This document shows, piece after piece, positions 63,416 through 64,000 of a stretch of DNA of 64,000 bases. The notes under the pieces were generated by a model. It was not told the DNA's origin and did no database searches. It saw only the letters and a program-made list of their open reading frames with translations. The stretch is from Glycocaulis sp051859565 (lineage in GTDB: Bacteria > Pseudomonadota > Alphaproteobacteria > Caulobacterales > Maricaulaceae). How positions within the stretch are numbered: position 1 is the first letter of the stretch; each line of letters begins with the position of its first letter. Where the stretch lies: NCBI RefSeq assembly GCF_051859565.1, contig NZ_JBHYFK010000006.1, forward strand, positions 186,001 to 250,000, in the 5' to 3' direction. The position numbers and the translations under genes are program-made.

Positions 63416-64000
63416 CGCTCAACCTTGCCGCCGGGGACTGGCGTGCCACGCTCCTGCCTGGTCTTGGCGGTGCCATCGGCTCGCTCAGCCATAGAGGGCG
63501 CGAGGTGTTGCGGCCCACACCAGCCGGGACGACGGATGTTCTGGCGACATCCTGCTTCCCGCTTGTTCCTTATGCCAACCGCGTGGCCAATGGGCGCTTC
63601 ATCTGGGCGGGAGACGCCGTGCACTTGCCTATCCTGCCGGGCTTTGCGCCGCACGCCATACACGGGCTTGGCTGGCAGTGTCCCTGGCAGGTTGATGAGG
63701 CGGACATTAGCGCTGCGGTGCTCAGCCTGGAGGCGGGCGGTGATGGCGGCTGGCCCTGGCGGTTCATGGCTGAACAGTTCATCACATTGACGCAAAGCGG
63801 GCTGCGTATCGATCTTCGCCTGACGAACTGTGATCACAATCCCATGCCCGCAGGGCTAGGCCTGCACCCGTATTTCCTGCTGGGTGCGGGCGGGCGGCTG
63901 AGCCTGACAGCGAAAAAAGTGTGGCTGAGCGACGAGACGCTCATCCCCTCGACGCTCGCCGATGCGTCCGCCATTTGCGATTTTGCGCATGGTGAACGCC
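63412..64000 (+). CDS. Aldose 1-epimerase family protein, 5' part (3' end outside window)
   Basis: The GTG at 63412 overlaps the xylC stop, and the frame stays open to the end (196 codons). The product looks like a mutarotase: LVPYANRVANGRF, HAIHGLGWQCPW with the catalytic His, LRLTNCDHNPMPAGLGLHPYF with the second His. The catalytic Glu would lie beyond the window. It would speed interconversion of xylose anomers for XylB, which takes one anomer (inference). Confidence 0.88.
   Translation, partial: MTLNLAAGDWRATLLPGLGGAIGSLSHRGREVLRPTPAGTTDVLATSCFPLVPYANRVANGRFIWAGDAVHLPILPGFAPHAIHGLGWQCPWQVDEADISAAVLSLEAGGDGGWPWRFMAEQFITLTQSGLRIDLRLTNCDHNPMPAGLGLHPYFLLGAGGRLSLTAKKVWLSDETLIPSTLADASAICDFAHGER

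Overview
The window reads as ordinary chromosome of a high-GC alphaproteobacterium, most likely a Caulobacter/Maricaulis/Hyphomonas-type organism. The reasons are: a xylose oxidative (Weimberg) gene set that resembles the Caulobacter crescentus xyl genes closely, with a Caulobacter-type XylR operator; an alphaproteobacterial SOS box (GTTC-N7-GTTC); a CtrA-type box (TTAA-N7-TTAA); an NDUFA12-type complex I subunit; and an alphaproteobacterial RNase E with a C-terminal GWW motif. No tRNA, rRNA, CRISPR array, prophage or complete insertion sequence was seen. Function calls come from recognising families by eye; no search was run.

Layout. 1-3202: NAD synthesis (nadA end, nadB, nadC). 3323-5578: class V aminotransferase divergent from an Lrp/AsnC regulator. 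5769-8306: a class II ribonucleotide reductase-like protein whose C-terminus is conserved but whose catalytic core looks eroded. 8470-9369: two small unrecognised genes. 9522-14149: NDUFA12, mlaD, DUF2155 and, on the other strand, aroQ-accB-accC-aat, with a MITE-like palindromic element and a run of N between accC and aat. 14288-16804: thiS-thiG, a small membrane protein, an SOS-box VOC protein and a DUF998 protein. 16801-21786: DsbA-like lipoprotein, M48 protease, RNase E. 22348-27456: amidase, penicillin-binding protein 1A, and prfB with a programmed +1 frameshift. 27548-30761: bactofilin, M23 peptidase, DUF455, peroxiredoxin. 30864-35449: a giant AsmA-like protein and leuB.

35441-42754 is a complete histidine utilisation locus (hutFC divergent from hutIHGU) using the formylglutamate route, with a palindromic HutC-like operator between the arms. 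42751-50234 holds a TPR membrane protein, a TPR methyltransferase, a fumarylacetoacetate hydrolase-family plus maleylacetoacetate isomerase pair, a flavoprotein and an ABC-F ATPase.

50350-64000 is a sugar catabolism block. zwf-pgl-edd-eda plus a kdgK-like kinase form the Entner-Doudoroff route on the minus strand. Divergent from it are a LacI-type xylR and xylX-xylB-sugar porter-xylA-xylC-aldose epimerase. Only the xylonate dehydratase (xylD) is missing from the window. The most unusual items are the eroded NrdJ paralogue, the SOS-box VOC gene, the CtrA-type box above the M23/bactofilin pair, the 18-codon ORF before zwf, and the MITE-like element with matching 10-bp flanks.
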